DNA from: Begonia masoniana
Taxonomy: Eukaryota; Streptophyta; Magnoliopsida; Cucurbitales; Begoniaceae
NCBI GenBank assembly: GCA_022432975.1
Contig: CM039509.1
Span: forward strand, 28,057,511 to 28,121,510
DNA: 64,000 bases
Direction of reading: 5' to 3'
Shown here: one piece after another, positions 12,227-24,486 of the stretch
Layout: each line of letters opens with the position of its first letter
How positions within the stretch are numbered: position 1 is the stretch's first letter
Made by a program: the position numbers and the translations under genes
Notes under the pieces: model-generated
Database searches by the model: none
The model's input: the letters and a program-made list of their open reading frames with translations, nothing else
Told to the model about the DNA's origin: nothing

Positions 12227-13711
12227 ATTATTGGAAGGCTAGAAAATATTCGTTCAAGCCATGGACTATGAGACTTGGTGTATAATAGAGAATGGTCCTT
12301 TTAAGGCCATGAAAACTGTAGATGGGAAAAGTATCCCTAAGGACTCTACTGAATTATCTGAGTCCGATAAGAGAAATCTGAGCCTTAATGCCAAGGAAAT
12401 AAACACTCTGTACTGTGCTCTGAATAGAGATGAATTTAATAGGGTACAAGGGTGTGAAAGTGCTCAAGAAATTTGGCACTTATTAGAGATCACACACGAG
12501 GGCACAAACCAAGTGAAGGAGAGCAAACTGAATATGCTCATACATGAATATGAATTATTTTCTATGCCTAAGGATGAGTCTGTCTCTTCCATGTTTACAA
12601 GATTTACTAACATAACTAATGGTTTGAAAGCTCTTGGTAAATCTTATTCTAGTGAAGAACAGGTCAGGAAGATTCTCAGATGTCTTCCAAGAAGCTGGCA
12701 GCCAAAGGTGACTGCAATTCAAGAAGCAAAGGATCTCAAAGCTCTCAAACTTGAAAAGCTCATTGGCTCTCTGATGACTCATGAGATAACCATGAGAGCC
12801 AATGACAAGGAGGATCTCAAGGAAAAGGAGATCTCCAAGAGAAAGGACATAGCCCTCAAAGCCTCTTCAAGCAAACCAGATGAATCTGAGGAGGAAGAAG
12901 ATGATGAGGACATTGCTCTCATCACTAGAAGATTTAGCAAGTTCCTCCAGAGAAAAAGGATGCATGAGAGAAAATTCTCGAAAGGAGATAAACCTCAAAA
13001 GGAAAAGGAGATCACTTGTTTTGGGTGTAGAAAGCCAGGGCACATGAAGGCCGACTGTCCACATGCTAAGAATCCCAAGAAGTTCAAGAAGAAGGCTATG
13101 AAGGCCACTTGGATGACAGTGAAGGGGACACCTCCTCTTCAGAAGATGAGGAAGTTGCAAATCTGTGCTTCATGGCACACGAGGAAAAGGTTAGTACTTC
13201 TTCTTCAAGTACTTTAAGTGATAGCGAAAGTGATAATGAAGAAGGTGAACTAATTGACGCTTTTAATGACTTGGTTAAGCAATTTAGCATGCTTAAGACT
13301 AAGTATAACATGTTGAAAAAGGAAAATGCAAACATGGTAGAAATGCATGCTAAGAAGTGTAATCTGCATGTCAAGGAGATTAATGAGCTTAAGAGCAAAA
13401 ACGAAGATTTGAATAATATTATTCTGAAATTTACTAATGGCACCAAGTTATTTAAGATGTTATTAGGAAGTCAGAGAGCAAATTTTGACAGAACATGATT
13501 AGGTTATGACAAGCCTAATAAAAAGAGAGTTTTTAAGAATTTCTTTGTTAAATCTTCTACCTGCCATGCATGTAATGAGATAGGACATAAGTCATTCGAA
13601 TGTCCTTTAAAATTAGGTAGGAAGTCAGGTGATAAACTTCAATGGGTTCCTAAGGGAACCAGACCTAACACTAGGACCCAAAAGATTTGGGTACCTAAGA
13701 AGACCAATTGA
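12227..13711 (+). pseudogene. SIRE gag (broken)
   Basis: Copia-type gag. The start is deleted: the frame enters at GDYWKAR directly from LTR sequence, then shifts by one base in an A-run near 12246. From the internal ATG at 12261 come MDYETWCIIENGPF and the capsid region. Another one-base loss near 13106 moves the frame to an acidic, Ser-rich stretch (13109-13250) and a coiled-coil-like Lys/Glu region to about 13490. A TGA lies at 13496-13498. Two CCHC knuckles are visible: CFGCRKPGHMKADC (about 13018-13060) and CHACNEIGHKSFEC (about 13562-13604). The frame stops at 13709-13711 beside the pol frame. Two knuckles fit SIRE gag. Confidence 0.88.
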
Positions 13712-16700
13712 TTACTGTTTTGCAGGTTGAGTGCTCTCCTGGAAAGAACCAGTGGTACCTCGACAGTGGATGCTCGAGGCATATGACAGGAGACTCAACC
13801 ATGTTTGCTGCTGTCAACAAAAAGAAAGGAAGTGTCACTTTTGGTGGAAACCAAAAGGGCAAAATTGTTGGCATCGGCAATATAGGTAACAGTTTTAATC
13901 CTACTATTGAAAATGTGCTGTTAGTTGAGGGATTAAAGCATAATTTGCTTAGAATTAGCCAGTTATGTGATAAAGGATATGAGGTGATCTTTAAATCAAA
14001 CTCTTGTTTAATTAAAGATGCATCTAGTGACAAAACTCTGTTTTCTGGCTATAAGAAAGAAAATATTTATATCATTGTCTTGAATAATGTTGTTTGCATT
14101 GATAAAAAATGTTTTGCTGTGAATTCTTCAAATGATAGTTGGATCTGTCATAGGAGATTAGGACACGTATGGATGGATACCTTAGCTAAGATTACTAAGA
14201 AGAATTTAGTTAGAGGAATCCCTAAGATATCCTTTGAGAAGGATGAGGTCCGTGATGCCTGCCAAATGGGTAAGCAGATCAAGAGTTCCTTTGCATCGAA
14301 GAATGCAATTTCTACTTCTAAACCGCTCCAACTTCTTCACATGGATCTCTTCGGTCCTTCCAATATAGCTAGCTTAGAAGGCAAATTTTATGCCTTTGTT
14401 ATTGTAGATGACTTCTCTAGATTCACCTGGGTATATTTTCTGAAGTCTAAGGATGAGACTTTTGATACCTTCTCTAGCTTTAGGAAAAGAGTTCAAAATG
14501 AAAAGGAGCTCACCATTGTTGCTATTCGTAGTGATCATGGTGGAGAATTTGAAAATGAGAGATTTGAACTCTTGTGTCTCAAGCATGGAATTGAGCACAA
14601 TTTCTCCTCCCCTAGAACCCCTCAGCAAAATGGTGTTGTTGAGAGGAAAAATAGGTCTCTCTAAGAGCTAGCTCGGACTATGCTCAATGAGAATTCTCTT
14701 CCTAAATACTTCTGGGCTAAAGCTGTCTCTACAGCATTCTATGTACTCAATCGGGTCTCCATAAGACCTATTCTTGAGAAAACTCCTTATGAGCTTTGGC
14801 ATGGAAAAACTCCTTCTGTTAAATATTTTAGAGCCTTTGGTAGCAAATGCTTCATTCTAAATACTAAGGATAACTTAGGAAAATTCGATTCCAAATCTGA
14901 TCTTGGAATTTTTCTTGGTTATTCGCTTTCTAGTAAGGCCTATAGGGTATTCAATAGGAGGACTCTTGTTGTAGAAGAATCAGTACATGTCAACTTTGAT
15001 GAGTCCCCCCAGCCCACAATCAATGTGGATGAGGATGATTCTTTGGATAGACAACTGGACTCTCTCTCTTTAGAAAAGCCAAGTGTTCCTCTTCAAGTAG
15101 AAAAATCTTTGGAACCTTCTTTTATTTCTCTAGATATTAATCCTGTCAAGGATGAAAGTATGTCAAAAACCATCCAATAGATGAAATTCTAGGTGATCCT
15201 TCTTTAGGAGTTAAGACTAGATCCTCTCTTAGGAATCTCTGTGCCAATGTGGCATTTATCTCTCAAATAGAGCCTAAGAAGTTTGAAGAGGCCCAGTGTG
15301 ATGAAAATTGGATTTTAGCTATGCAAGAGGAGCTAAATCAATTTGAAATGAGCAAGGTATGGGAACTTGTTCCACGGCCTAAGGATCATCCCATCATTGG
15401 AACTAAATGGGTCTTCAAGAATAAATTAGATGAAAGTTGCATTGTTGTTAGAAATAAGGCTAGACTTGTAGCTAAGGGATACTCTCAAGAAAAGGGTATT
15501 GATTTTGAGGAATCTTTGGCCCCTGTAGCTAGACTAGAGTCAATCAGGATGCTCTTAGCTTTTGCCTGCTACAAAAACTTCACACTCTTTCAAATGAATG
15601 TAAAGAGTACATTCTTAAATGGTTTCATCAATGAAGAAGTTTTTGTTGAACAACCCTTAGGATTTGAAGACTTTGAAAAACCTGATCATGTTTACAAACT
15701 AAGAAAGGCCCTCTATGGACTTAAGTAGGCTCCTAGAGCTTGGTATGATAGATTGAAGAACTTCCTTGAGGAAAGGAATTTCAAAAAGGGATATACTGAT
15801 TCAACCCTATTTACCAAGCAAAAGGATAAAGACATTTTGTTAGTTCAAATTTATGTCGATGAAATTATTTTTGGATCAACTAATGTCAACATGTGTAAGG
15901 AATTTTCCTCCCTCATGCAAAGTGAATTTGAGATGAGTATGATGAGGGAGTTAAAATTCTTCTTAGGATTCCAGATCAGTCAATCTCCTGATGAAATTTT
16001 CTTCTGTCAAGAAAAGTACATTAAGGAACTTCTTAAGAAATTTGGATTAGAATCTTCTAAGTCTTCAAAGACTCTCATGAGTACTACAACTAAATTGGAT
16101 AAAGATGAAAAAGGAATTAGTGTTGATATTAAGAAATTTCGTGGTATGATTGGTTCATTGTTATATCTGACTACAAGTAGGCCAGATATACTCTTTAGTA
16201 TTTGTCTGTGTGCTAGATTCCAAGCTGCCCCTAAAGAATCTCACTTAAATGCAGTCAAGAGGATATTTAAATATTTAAGTGGAACTTGTGATCTTGGATT
16301 ATGGTATCCTAAGGGCATTTCCTTTAATCTGATTGGATATTCAGATTCTGACTATGCTGGTAGTCTAGTTGATAGGAAAAACACCAGTGGAACATGTTAG
16401 TTCCTTGGTGAATCTCTAGTCTCCTGGTATTCTAAGAAACAGAATTCTATTGCATTATCAACTGCTGAGAGTGAATATATTGCTGCAGGCAGTTGTTGTG
16501 CACAAATGCTTTGGATGAAACAGACTTTGGAAGATTATAATCTATTTTATGATAGGATTCCTATTCGGTGTGATAACACAAGTGCTATCAACATTTCTAA
16601 AAATTCTATTCAACATTCTAGAACCAAGCATATTGATGTCAGATATCACTTCATAAGAGAGCATGTTCTAAGAGGTGATATCTCCTTAGAGTTTGTAAAT

Positions 16701-16802
16701 TCTGTAGATCAATTGGCCGACATCTTTACAAAACCGTTGGATGAAAAGACCTTCAATAATATAAGAATAAGGTTAGGTCTCATTCGGTTTGAGAAAAGCT
16801 AA
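13712..16802 (+). pseudogene. SIRE pol: protease, integrase, RT, RNase H (broken)
   Basis: Protease WYLDSGCSRHMTGD (about 13753-13795), GAG-pre-integrase finger HRRLGH...ACQMGK (14150-14275), integrase core LLHMDLFGP, IRSDHGGEFEN and NGVVERKN (14335-14660), RT (15270-16100) and RNase H to 16802 (TKHIDVRYHFIRE, QLADIFTKPL). Breaks: TAA 14662-14664, a frameshift near 15150, TAG 15726-15728, TAG 16398-16400. Active-site damage: the RT block that normally has a catalytic Asp reads FQMNVKSTFLNG, and the YVDD box reads YVDE. In the integrase finger Arg replaces the first Cys (VRDACQMGK). It cannot encode a working polyprotein. The three in-frame stops each replace an expected Gln codon. Confidence 0.93.
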
Positions 16803-17102
16803 GTTTCTTCTGTTGGAAATCTTTCCTGTGAGAGTGTGGTCAGTTTTATAGATAACTGGATGATATGTTTTCTTCACTGACCGGATGATGTCTATGCACC
16901 GGATGATGCTTTTTCTATTCTGCTGACACGTGTCACCCATCGGGTGATATCAATGTTACACGTGCGACTTCATCACGTCGGGCGTAGTTCTATTCTTTTT
17001 CAAACTTAGGTTCTTCTCAGAAACGCTTCATCTTTCGCGCCCTTTCAGAAAATCTCTGCCTTCAACCCTTTATCTCTAGTTTCTCTTCACAGAATCTTTC
17101 CA
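16803..17102 (+). promoter_or_regulatory. SIRE spacer between pol and the 3' ORF, with clustered motifs
   Basis: No coding signal. It holds ACCGGATGATG (16879) and CACCGGATGATG (16898), the perfect 12-bp palindrome TGACACGTGTCA (16924-16935, a G-box core), CATCGGGTGATATC (16938-16951), ACACGTGCG (16959) and CATCACGTCGG (16971). The same CCG-ATG and CACGTG words crowd the LTRs of the gypsy A/S5 family. It could be a promoter or splice region for the downstream ORF; that is inference. Confidence 0.45.
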
Positions 17103-19196
17103 ATGGATCATCTAGCTTCATCGTCTAGAGCAGTTGCTGAACCAGCGAAAAAGAAAGCAAAAACCACTGCTCGTCCGCCACGAGAAATTTCTCGAGCAAA
17201 TAGTTGGCCGTCTCTTTATTTCCTCTCTGAGGCCGCTGAAGCCAGGTATCACGACGACTTTAAAGATAAGAAATTGATTCCAAGTCGTGGTATTATTCCA
17301 GACGAGTTAGTTGCCTTAAATATTGTAGCACCCTTTACTTACATTGGTTTAATAGGGTTGTTTGATGTTGAATCCTTCTTTTACCCTAATGCCATTAGAA
17401 TGTTTTACGCCAATCTCTGTTATCCTTCTGATCAGTCTACCATTTCGAGCTATGTGTATGGAAAACACATAGTTCTAACCTCCCAATCTATAAATGAGCT
17501 TCTTGGGAGTCTCCATCTCGATCAACATCCCAAAATTTTTACAACAGGGCAAGAACCCCCATTTCTTAGAACTCCTGATGGCGAACAATTTTTGAAAGAA
17601 ATTGCTCTTGACCCGCACAATATTCCCAATTCCTTAAAGAGCAGACATTTATCTATTAGAGCTCATCTTCTCCATCAGATGATATGTTATAATGTCATTC
17701 CTAAGGGTGGTCATTATGATGATATTAGCAGCATGGAATTTGTTATTCTTTTTGCCTTCTATCAAAAGACCCCGGTTGATATAGGATACATTATTCTGAG
17801 AAGGATGATTCTGAGTGTTTCTTCAGGGCCTACATCTTTTCCCTATAACCTCCTTCTCATGAAGATCTTTCAGAAGTTTGAGGTTGAATTTCAAGAGGAT
17901 GAGGAACCTTCCTGTCTCAAACCATCCAGTTATTATTCTAAATCTACTTTGTCAAGGATGAGAATTAAGCAGACACGTCAAGGGAAGTTTATCTTGGATC
18001 AGTCCAAGCAAAGGGCTGCTAAGGTTGCAGTTGTCAGAACAGGCAAAAGGAAACTGACTTTGGATGAAGAGTCCTCAATGCAAGAAGGAGGTTCCCCTCC
18101 TCATTCTCTGGTCTCTCGCTTTCACCTTCCTCCACCAGTGCCAAGGCCCCCTACTTCATCCTCTCTAGCTCATCCCTTTGAGGCAATGTCAGCCCCTCTT
18201 ATTCCTAGTCTTCCTCCTCCTCGTCTCTCACCTTCTACATCAGTGGCTCATTCCACTCTACCCTCTGAGCCCCCTCTAATTCCAGAGGAACCCTCTTCCC
18301 CTCCATCACCATTGTTGTTGCCTTCTCTGCCTCCACCAGTCCAACCTTCTCCACCAATCCAACTTTCTCCATCAGTCGAACCACCTCCTACCATACTCAG
18401 TCCCTCTCCTGTCCAACCTGCTCCACTTGCTCTAACAGCTCCATTAGTCCAAGTGTCCTAACCAATCCCATCAGTCACTCCTGCCACTCCTCTAACTTAT
18501 CAGCGAAGATTTTCCATCAGTGAGGCTCAGTTTAATGCTTTGCAGTCCAGCATAGCCAGCTTAGGTACTGCCATCATTTCTATTAAGGAGCAAATGGATA
18601 AACAACTGAGCCAGATCAAATTGGACATGGGCATCGCTTTGGATACAGGTCTAGATCTGCTGTCTAAGAAAATGGACAGACATAAATAAATTGTCGCCCT
18701 GAATCATCAATCGCTCAAGTCTCAATTTGATGCCTTTCTACCTGGACCATCTAGCCCTCCTTCTTTCCCGGAGGCTTGTTCAGAAGACCTCATACTTCCA
18801 TTTTGTAGATCTGAGGTTCTTGCAGACTCTGTTCGTTTAACGCCTTTAGCTTTTCAGGAGGCCGAACTTCAATTTCCTACTCTAGTTGTTCCTCCTGTTC
18901 GTGAGTCTTCACCTGCGCCAGCCAGTCCAATGGAAGTCTCTTCTGCTGGACCCCTTGTCGAGCCATCATCCTCTGCTCCTCTCGTGGACCACCCTACCTG
19001 TATGGACTTGGTAGTCTCTCCAGACGCATCTCCACCTCCTCCTCCATGTCTGGACCTGGTAGTCTATCAAGCACCACTCCCTCATGATCTTGAATCCCTT
19101 CAAGCCCTCGTGGATGATTACTTCTCCCCGCACCTTGAAGTGGACTCGTGGATCATTCATGCTTTTTGGAAGAAATTTTTAGATTTCTGTAAATAG
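17103..19196 (+). pseudogene. SIRE 3' ORF (env-like position; plant-transposon domain plus Pro-rich tail)
   Basis: One frame of 698 codons starting at ATG 17103, with a Lys-rich start, and interrupted by TAA at 18459-18461 and 18687-18689, both where Gln would fit. Residues about 90-280 include MFYANLCYPSDQ, SYVYGKHIVLTSQSINELLG and NVIPKGGHYDDISSMEF. This resembles the domain annotated as a putative plant transposon protein (Transposase_32 family) that occurs in SIRE-like and other plant retroelements. Residues about 345-480 are Pro/Ser-rich. A predicted helical stretch follows (about 18510-18690, FNALQSSIASLGTAIISIKEQ), then an acidic C-terminus. I see no convincing signal peptide or membrane anchor, so calling it an envelope protein is by position only. 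Function unknown. Confidence 0.75.
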
Positions 19197-19560
19197 GAGA
19201 TTTTTTTTATACAATTTTTTTGATATTCATCTGTTTTTGGTCCTCTAATGTTGAATACTCTGCTCTTTACTTCTTAATATTCTTGTGTTGAATGCATTGC
19301 TTCTGTTGTCTCTCTCTGTTTGTTTTTGATAATGTCAATGAGGGAGAATATATTTGATTGATGCTTGATTGATGATGGACATGCATGTGGAATTAGTTAT
19401 TATGATTTGTGTATGCATATTTTGGAAAACTGAAAATCTGGATATCTGCATGTCTTTGAAACTCTGGTATGCCTCGTGCTTGTTCATGGAATATATGCAT
19501 TTGCTATGAGGGAGCTAAGATTATGTACTCATAGGTTGTCATCATAAAAAATGGGGAGAT
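19197..19560 (+). other. SIRE 3' untranslated region and polypurine tract
   Basis: T-rich non-coding DNA ending in CATCATAAAAAATGGGGAGA directly before the 3' LTR at 19561. This purine run is the expected plus-strand primer, and its wording is typical of SIRE/Maximus elements. Nothing else is recognisable. Confidence 0.75.
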
Positions 19561-20876
19561 TGTTGACTTAATTAGTGTTTAAGTCTAACTAAGTTTTTGA
19601 TGATGTATTTAAATGTTAAATATGTAATTTGATTATGTTTATTAAATGAGAACAATGATTTATGCAAGGATTTTAATCTATTGGAAATACCCTTGGAAAA
19701 GGTATTTTAGTTATCTAATGCATATGATTAAGTGTACAGGACTAAATAGTATAACCTTTCTGGAATCTGTTTCAAAATGCCTAAGTCCACCGGTCACTAA
19801 ACGACAAAGGCGGATAAGTGAAACGAAGAAGTCCACCGCTCGCTAAACGACAAAGGTGGATGAGTGAAATGAAGAACTCCACCGCTCGCTAAACGAAAAA
19901 GGCAGAAGAGAGAAAATGAAGAACTCCACCGCTCGCTAAACGACAAAGGCGGATGAGAGAAAATGAAGAAGTCCACCGCTCGCTAAACGACAAAGGCGGA
20001 TGAGTGAAATGAAGAACTCCACCGCTCGCCAAACGACAAAGACGGATGAGATAAAAGCTTCATCATCCGATACCGGTTAGCAGGATAGCGCTTTCTCATC
20101 CGATGCCGGTTCAGTGATTTAAAGATTCATCATCCTATGCCGGTTCAACATTTTGAAATTGCATCCACCGATGGCGGTTCAAGATTAAAACAACATTGCC
20201 TTCCGCCAAATTTTAAATATAGCGCGAAAGCTACAGTGTACCTCGCCCAGAAGCTTAAAGTCCAGAATATTAATGGCGTCGGGCGACTTGTGCTTTCAGA
20301 AAGCAACGGCTACCTGCATTTGTACGAAAGCTGCTCCAACGGTAACAAAGTTTCCATTATTGGATAAGGAGCATTGAATTCAAGAGCCGTTTTGAAGATA
20401 GAGTATTTAAGCCAAGGTTAGAGCACGAAGGAACAACTTTTGCGAATTTTATTCTTGAGCCCTAACTTGCGATTAATCATACTCTGTATTGTTCAACTAC
20501 ATCTCTCGACTCCTAAACTTGAGAATTTGATTTGAGAGTTTGTAGTTTGTTGTACTCATTCATTCAAACCTGTAAAACCTGAAAGGCAGTGGATTGACGC
20601 CCGTCAAGTTCAATCCAGATCTGTAAAAGGTAGTTGATCGGAGCCCGAAATTCCGATCTGTTTATTTTCGAGAGGAAAAGGTTAAGGATCTTCAAGGGGT
20701 GAACCTTGAAGTGTGGATGTAGGCAAGTTTTTGGCCGAACCACGAAAAAATCTTGTGTTGGTTTTTTTTTTCTCTCTGTTATTTTTATTGGTGTGTTGTT
20801 TTGCTGTGAGATTAATAATTTAAAAAAATACTAAAAGGTCTAATTCACCTCCCTCTTAGACAATCTCGATCCTACA
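19561..20876 (+). repeat. SIRE 3' LTR
   Basis: 1316 bp, TGTTGACTTAATTAG to CCTACA, followed by target duplication GGAAC. It keeps sequence lost from the 5' copy: a unique block at 19650-19785 and the last 174 bp. It holds only about five array units, several degenerate. CATCATCCGATACCGG, ATCCGATGCCGG and ATCCACCGATGGCGG lie at 20060-20175, and TATTTAAG at about 20402 may be a TATA-like box. Confidence 0.93.
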
Positions 20877-20881
20877 GGAAC

Positions 20882-23029
20882 AACTATTATTATTATTTTT
20901 TTTATATAACTTTCTAGTAAACCTTTTCGTTAAATTGATAAGTCAAAGTATAAATTGTTGAAACATATTTAAAAATCAATTAAATAAAACCATTAAAACA
21001 GAAGAGGAATCGGCCCAGCAGAACAGAGGGCAAAAAGGGGCCAATCCCAAAATTTTTCCTGTTCACATCCGCCGCTCACTTCTGCTAAGCTATATCCACC
21101 GCTCAACTCACATCCACCGCTCACTCACAAAACACATCCCCCGATCACTTACAAAATACATCCACCGATCACTCACAAAACACATCCACCGGTGAATAGT
21201 AACACTCAACATCCACCGGTGACGTCAGCCGGATGAATTATTCACCCAGCATCCACCGATCCATAACACTCAATATCCACCGGTGACGTCAGCGGGATGA
21301 CTTATTCACCCAGCATCCACCGGTGACGTCAACCGGATGACTTATTCACCCAGCATCCACCGGTCAACAGTAACCGAACACATCTGTCGGTTGACTTTGA
21401 CCAAACACTTATACAGACTTCTACCGATCACAAAACAACATAATCTACCGAACACTTAATCGAAACCCCTACAATTTCCCCCCTGTACTTACACACCATT
21501 CACTCAGAACTTCTAAAAAAAAACTTAAAATAACATTCTCCATTTCTAGAAACATCAAAATGAGCATTATATACATATATGTTCACGAACTATCCAAAAT
21601 ACACATCCAAACATGTTTTTAACTATACAAATTATCAAAAACACTACAAAATACTATCAATCTTCTAAAAACACTATACAATATCTATCCAGATCCAAGC
21701 ATCCTAAAATGTTTAACTATACCATTTTCCTATCTTTCTATCCATCAATTTCCCAAAACACATACTTACGTCCCCACGGGTTAAAATAAGCACCGACTGC
21801 GCCAGCACACTCCCGAGAGCATTCTTCTTCAACCTGCTTAGACATCAGGCAGAGGAACGTCGTTCTCACCTATATCGAAGTCGCCTACACCATAGAAATA
21901 AAATGTGAGCTAGAGGCTCAGTAAGTCTACGTGAATGTATGTGAATGCTATGCATGTACAGTTCATAAATCATGCTTCCTACTTTTTCGCTATTCATTTC
22001 ATTTCATTTTATGTCACCGGGGCTTCACTCTCGCTAGATAGGAGCGGCACATCCGGCGATTGGATAACCCCTCGTATCTAACCGGGGGGAAAATATGCTT
22101 CATCCGACAGCCATGTCTGAACCACCGCCACCGACGTGACCATCATTATATTCATTTACTTTTTCGTTATTCCTTTCCGTTTTGTAAAAACATGCATATA
22201 AATTCCTTTTTCATGCTTTTTATAAAAACATGATGCGTGCATGTGTGCAATGACATAACGAAAACAAAGTGCAACAAACAATAAACATATACATTCAACA
22301 ATCTAACTAAACTAACTACAGAACCTAATTACCAACCACAGCAAGCATCTCTAATTCCTCGATCGACATAGTCTTATGGTGTAGGCCAATTGGTCAAAGG
22401 AGTCACGAAGATTTACCTCGTGTCCGTTGCAACTCAAGCCCCGTCCACGAGCGTTGTTCACCTAAGGCAATTCACAACAACCTTCATTAATTCAACTCAT
22501 TCGCACCAACGACCATAAATACATCCATTTGAGCCATAATGACGGTAACTCTATCGATCTCAAACCATATTTCACGTTTCTAACAAAACCCTAATGAAAC
22601 CCTAATCCGTATAACCCTAGAAATTGAAATGCAAAGCTCCAAAACTATAGATTCATACCTAGAGTCGGGTTTGGAGGAGAAAACGTGAGGAAACTTCGAA
22701 GATCGGAGAACGAATCGCCGAGAGGAGAGGAGAGAAAATGAAAGTTTCGTTGAAGTGCTGAGGAAGGAAGGATTTTGTGATTTTTAATAAAATTTTACTT
22801 GGCAAATTACTTATTTACCCCTCCATTTGATTTCTATTTGTTTCTCCACCTTTCTCGCTATTTGACTAACTATTCGTTTTCTCCAAATTTTCTTATTTCA
22901 CCATAATTCCAATTTATTATTTAGGTTCCAATAAAACTTTTTCGTTCACAAAATGGACTTAATTTGACATATTTACAAAAATGCCATTATTTAATGGAAT
23001 TATAAAATCCCGTAAAACTGGGTGTTACA
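20882..23029 (-). repeat. 5' LTR of element F (3' end truncated)
   Basis: The reverse complement matches F's 3' LTR (33944-36104) over almost its whole length. The right end GGGTGTTACA is the LTR start and is followed by target duplication GTTGT (23030-23034). The left end lacks roughly the last 50 bp of the LTR, so with the primer-binding site and gag start it was deleted before SIRE inserted at 20881. The intron-like module is 21885-22416 (minus; 532 nt, exactly as in the 3' LTR). CATCCACCGGTGACGTCAG words cluster at 21100-21410. Confidence 0.93.
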
Positions 23030-24486
23030 GTTGTCGACCTTACTTTTGGACTTGACTATCGACCAACAATTTTGGATAGAATCAAGGAGGCCCCGCATAA
23101 TGATTCAAAGGAAAAATATAACATCATGAGAAAATTTGCGGATGATTCTTCTGAGTTCAGCCTTTTGGTGTTACGAAAATTGGTTTTGGCTGAAGCACAC
23201 TCGTCTTCCTTCTCAGTTTATCCAAACAATACCAAGATGTACCGAGACTTGAAGTTGCTTTATTGGTGGCCAAATCTAAAGTGGGATGTTGCCAAGTATG
23301 TAGAGTCATGTATGGTATGCCAGCAAGTTAAGGTAGAACATTAACGACCGGGAGGTACTCTCCAACCTTTACTGATTCCCGAATGGAAGTGGGAAAACAT
23401 CGCCATGGACTTTGTAGTAGGATTACCAAAGACCACTAAAGGCCATGATAGTATTTGAGTTATTGTTGATAGATTGACGAAATCAGCTCACTTCCTACCA
23501 GTAAAGATGACATATTCGATGGATCAGTTTGCAAACTTGTATGTCCAGGAGATCATTAGGCTACACGGGATTCCTGTATCGATTGTCTCTGATCGAGATC
23601 TCAGATTTACCTCAAGATTTTGGAAAAGTCTACAAGGCTCGATGGGTACAAAATTAACTTTTAGCACGGCATTCCACCCTCAGACCGATGGGCAATCGGA
23701 GCGGACTATTCAGATACTCGAGGGCATGTTGAGGGAGTGCGTGCTCGAGTTTCAGGCATCATGGAGCCGATACTTGTCATTAGTTGAGTTTTCCTATAAC
23801 AATAGTTACCAATCGACCATTGGTATGGCTCCATATGAGGCGCTTTACGGCAGAAGGTGTAGATCACTCATGTTTTGGGATGAGGTTGGTGAAGCCAAGC
23901 TTGTAGATTCATGAGTTACTACAACAAATGTCTGAGAAGATTTCTATTATTAGACAAATGATGGAAACTGCTCAAAGTCGGCAAAAGAGTTACGCGGACA
24001 GAAGAAGAAGAGATTTGGAGTTTGCGGTCGGAGATGAAATTTTCTTAAAGATCTCACCGTTCAGAGGTGTTATGTGGTTCGGAAAGAAAGGGAAGCTTAA
24101 CCCAAGATTTGTCGGACCCTTCCCAATTTTGGCAAGGATTGGGAGTATTGCATATAGGTTGCAGCTGCCTTCATCAATGGACGGAGTTCACAACGTCTTC
24201 CACGTGTCGATGTTGAGGAAGTGCATACGTGATCCAACACATGTGGTGGAGCCGGTGAATATTGAGATCCAACCAACCTTGATATATGAAAAGAAACTGA
24301 TGCGTGTCCTTGAATCGTCCATTAAGGTGTTACGGAACAAAGAGATCCCACTGGTAAAAGTATTATGAAAGAATCACAACATTGAGGAGGCCACGTGGGA
24401 GCGATGGCAGGACATGTTGGACAAATATCCGGAGTTATTCAGGTACGCAAATTTTGAGGACAAAATTTTAAATAAGGAGGGTAGGA
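23030..24486 (+). pseudogene. Element D integrase, C-terminal part of pol (broken)
   Basis: Continuation of the D polyprotein whose 5' part is on the other strand at 36105-40081. It has the zinc-finger region (SVYPNN...ESCMVCQQVK, with Tyr in place of the second His), core motifs MDFVVGLP, DRLTKSAHF, VSDRDLRFTS and TAFHPQTDGQSERT, and a chromodomain-like end VLRNKEIPLVKV...EEATWE typical of Tekay/Del. Breaks: TAA 23342-23344 (Gln expected), TGA 23456-23458 and TGA 24366-24368 (Trp expected), and a frameshift near 23910. The purine tract AATAAGGAGGGTAGGA ends just before the 3' LTR at 24487. Confidence 0.92.

Larger units (their letters stand above)
9737..20876 (+). mobile_element. SIRE/Maximus-type Ty1/copia element, both ends present
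   Basis: An 11.14-kb element flanked by a perfect 5-bp target duplication GGAAC (9732-9736 and 20877-20881). Both LTRs start TGTTGACTTAATTAG, and the 3' LTR ends CCTACA. Order: 5' LTR, gag, pol (protease-integrase-RT-RNase H), a second long ORF of SIRE env-like position, a purine tract AAAATGGGGAGAT just before the 3' LTR (19547-19560), and the 3' LTR. The order of pol domains, the extra 3' ORF and this purine tract are SIRE hallmarks. The end of the 5' LTR, the primer-binding site and the gag start are deleted, and all ORFs carry stops, so it is defective. It sits in element F between a truncated 5' LTR and gag. Confidence 0.95.

Noticed and set aside
23030..24486. A separate, 5'-truncated gypsy element of its own
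   Set aside because: Its flanks (GTTGT before, CATTC after the LTR) and its protein content pair exactly with the truncated D element at 36105-45168, so it is the missing end of D.
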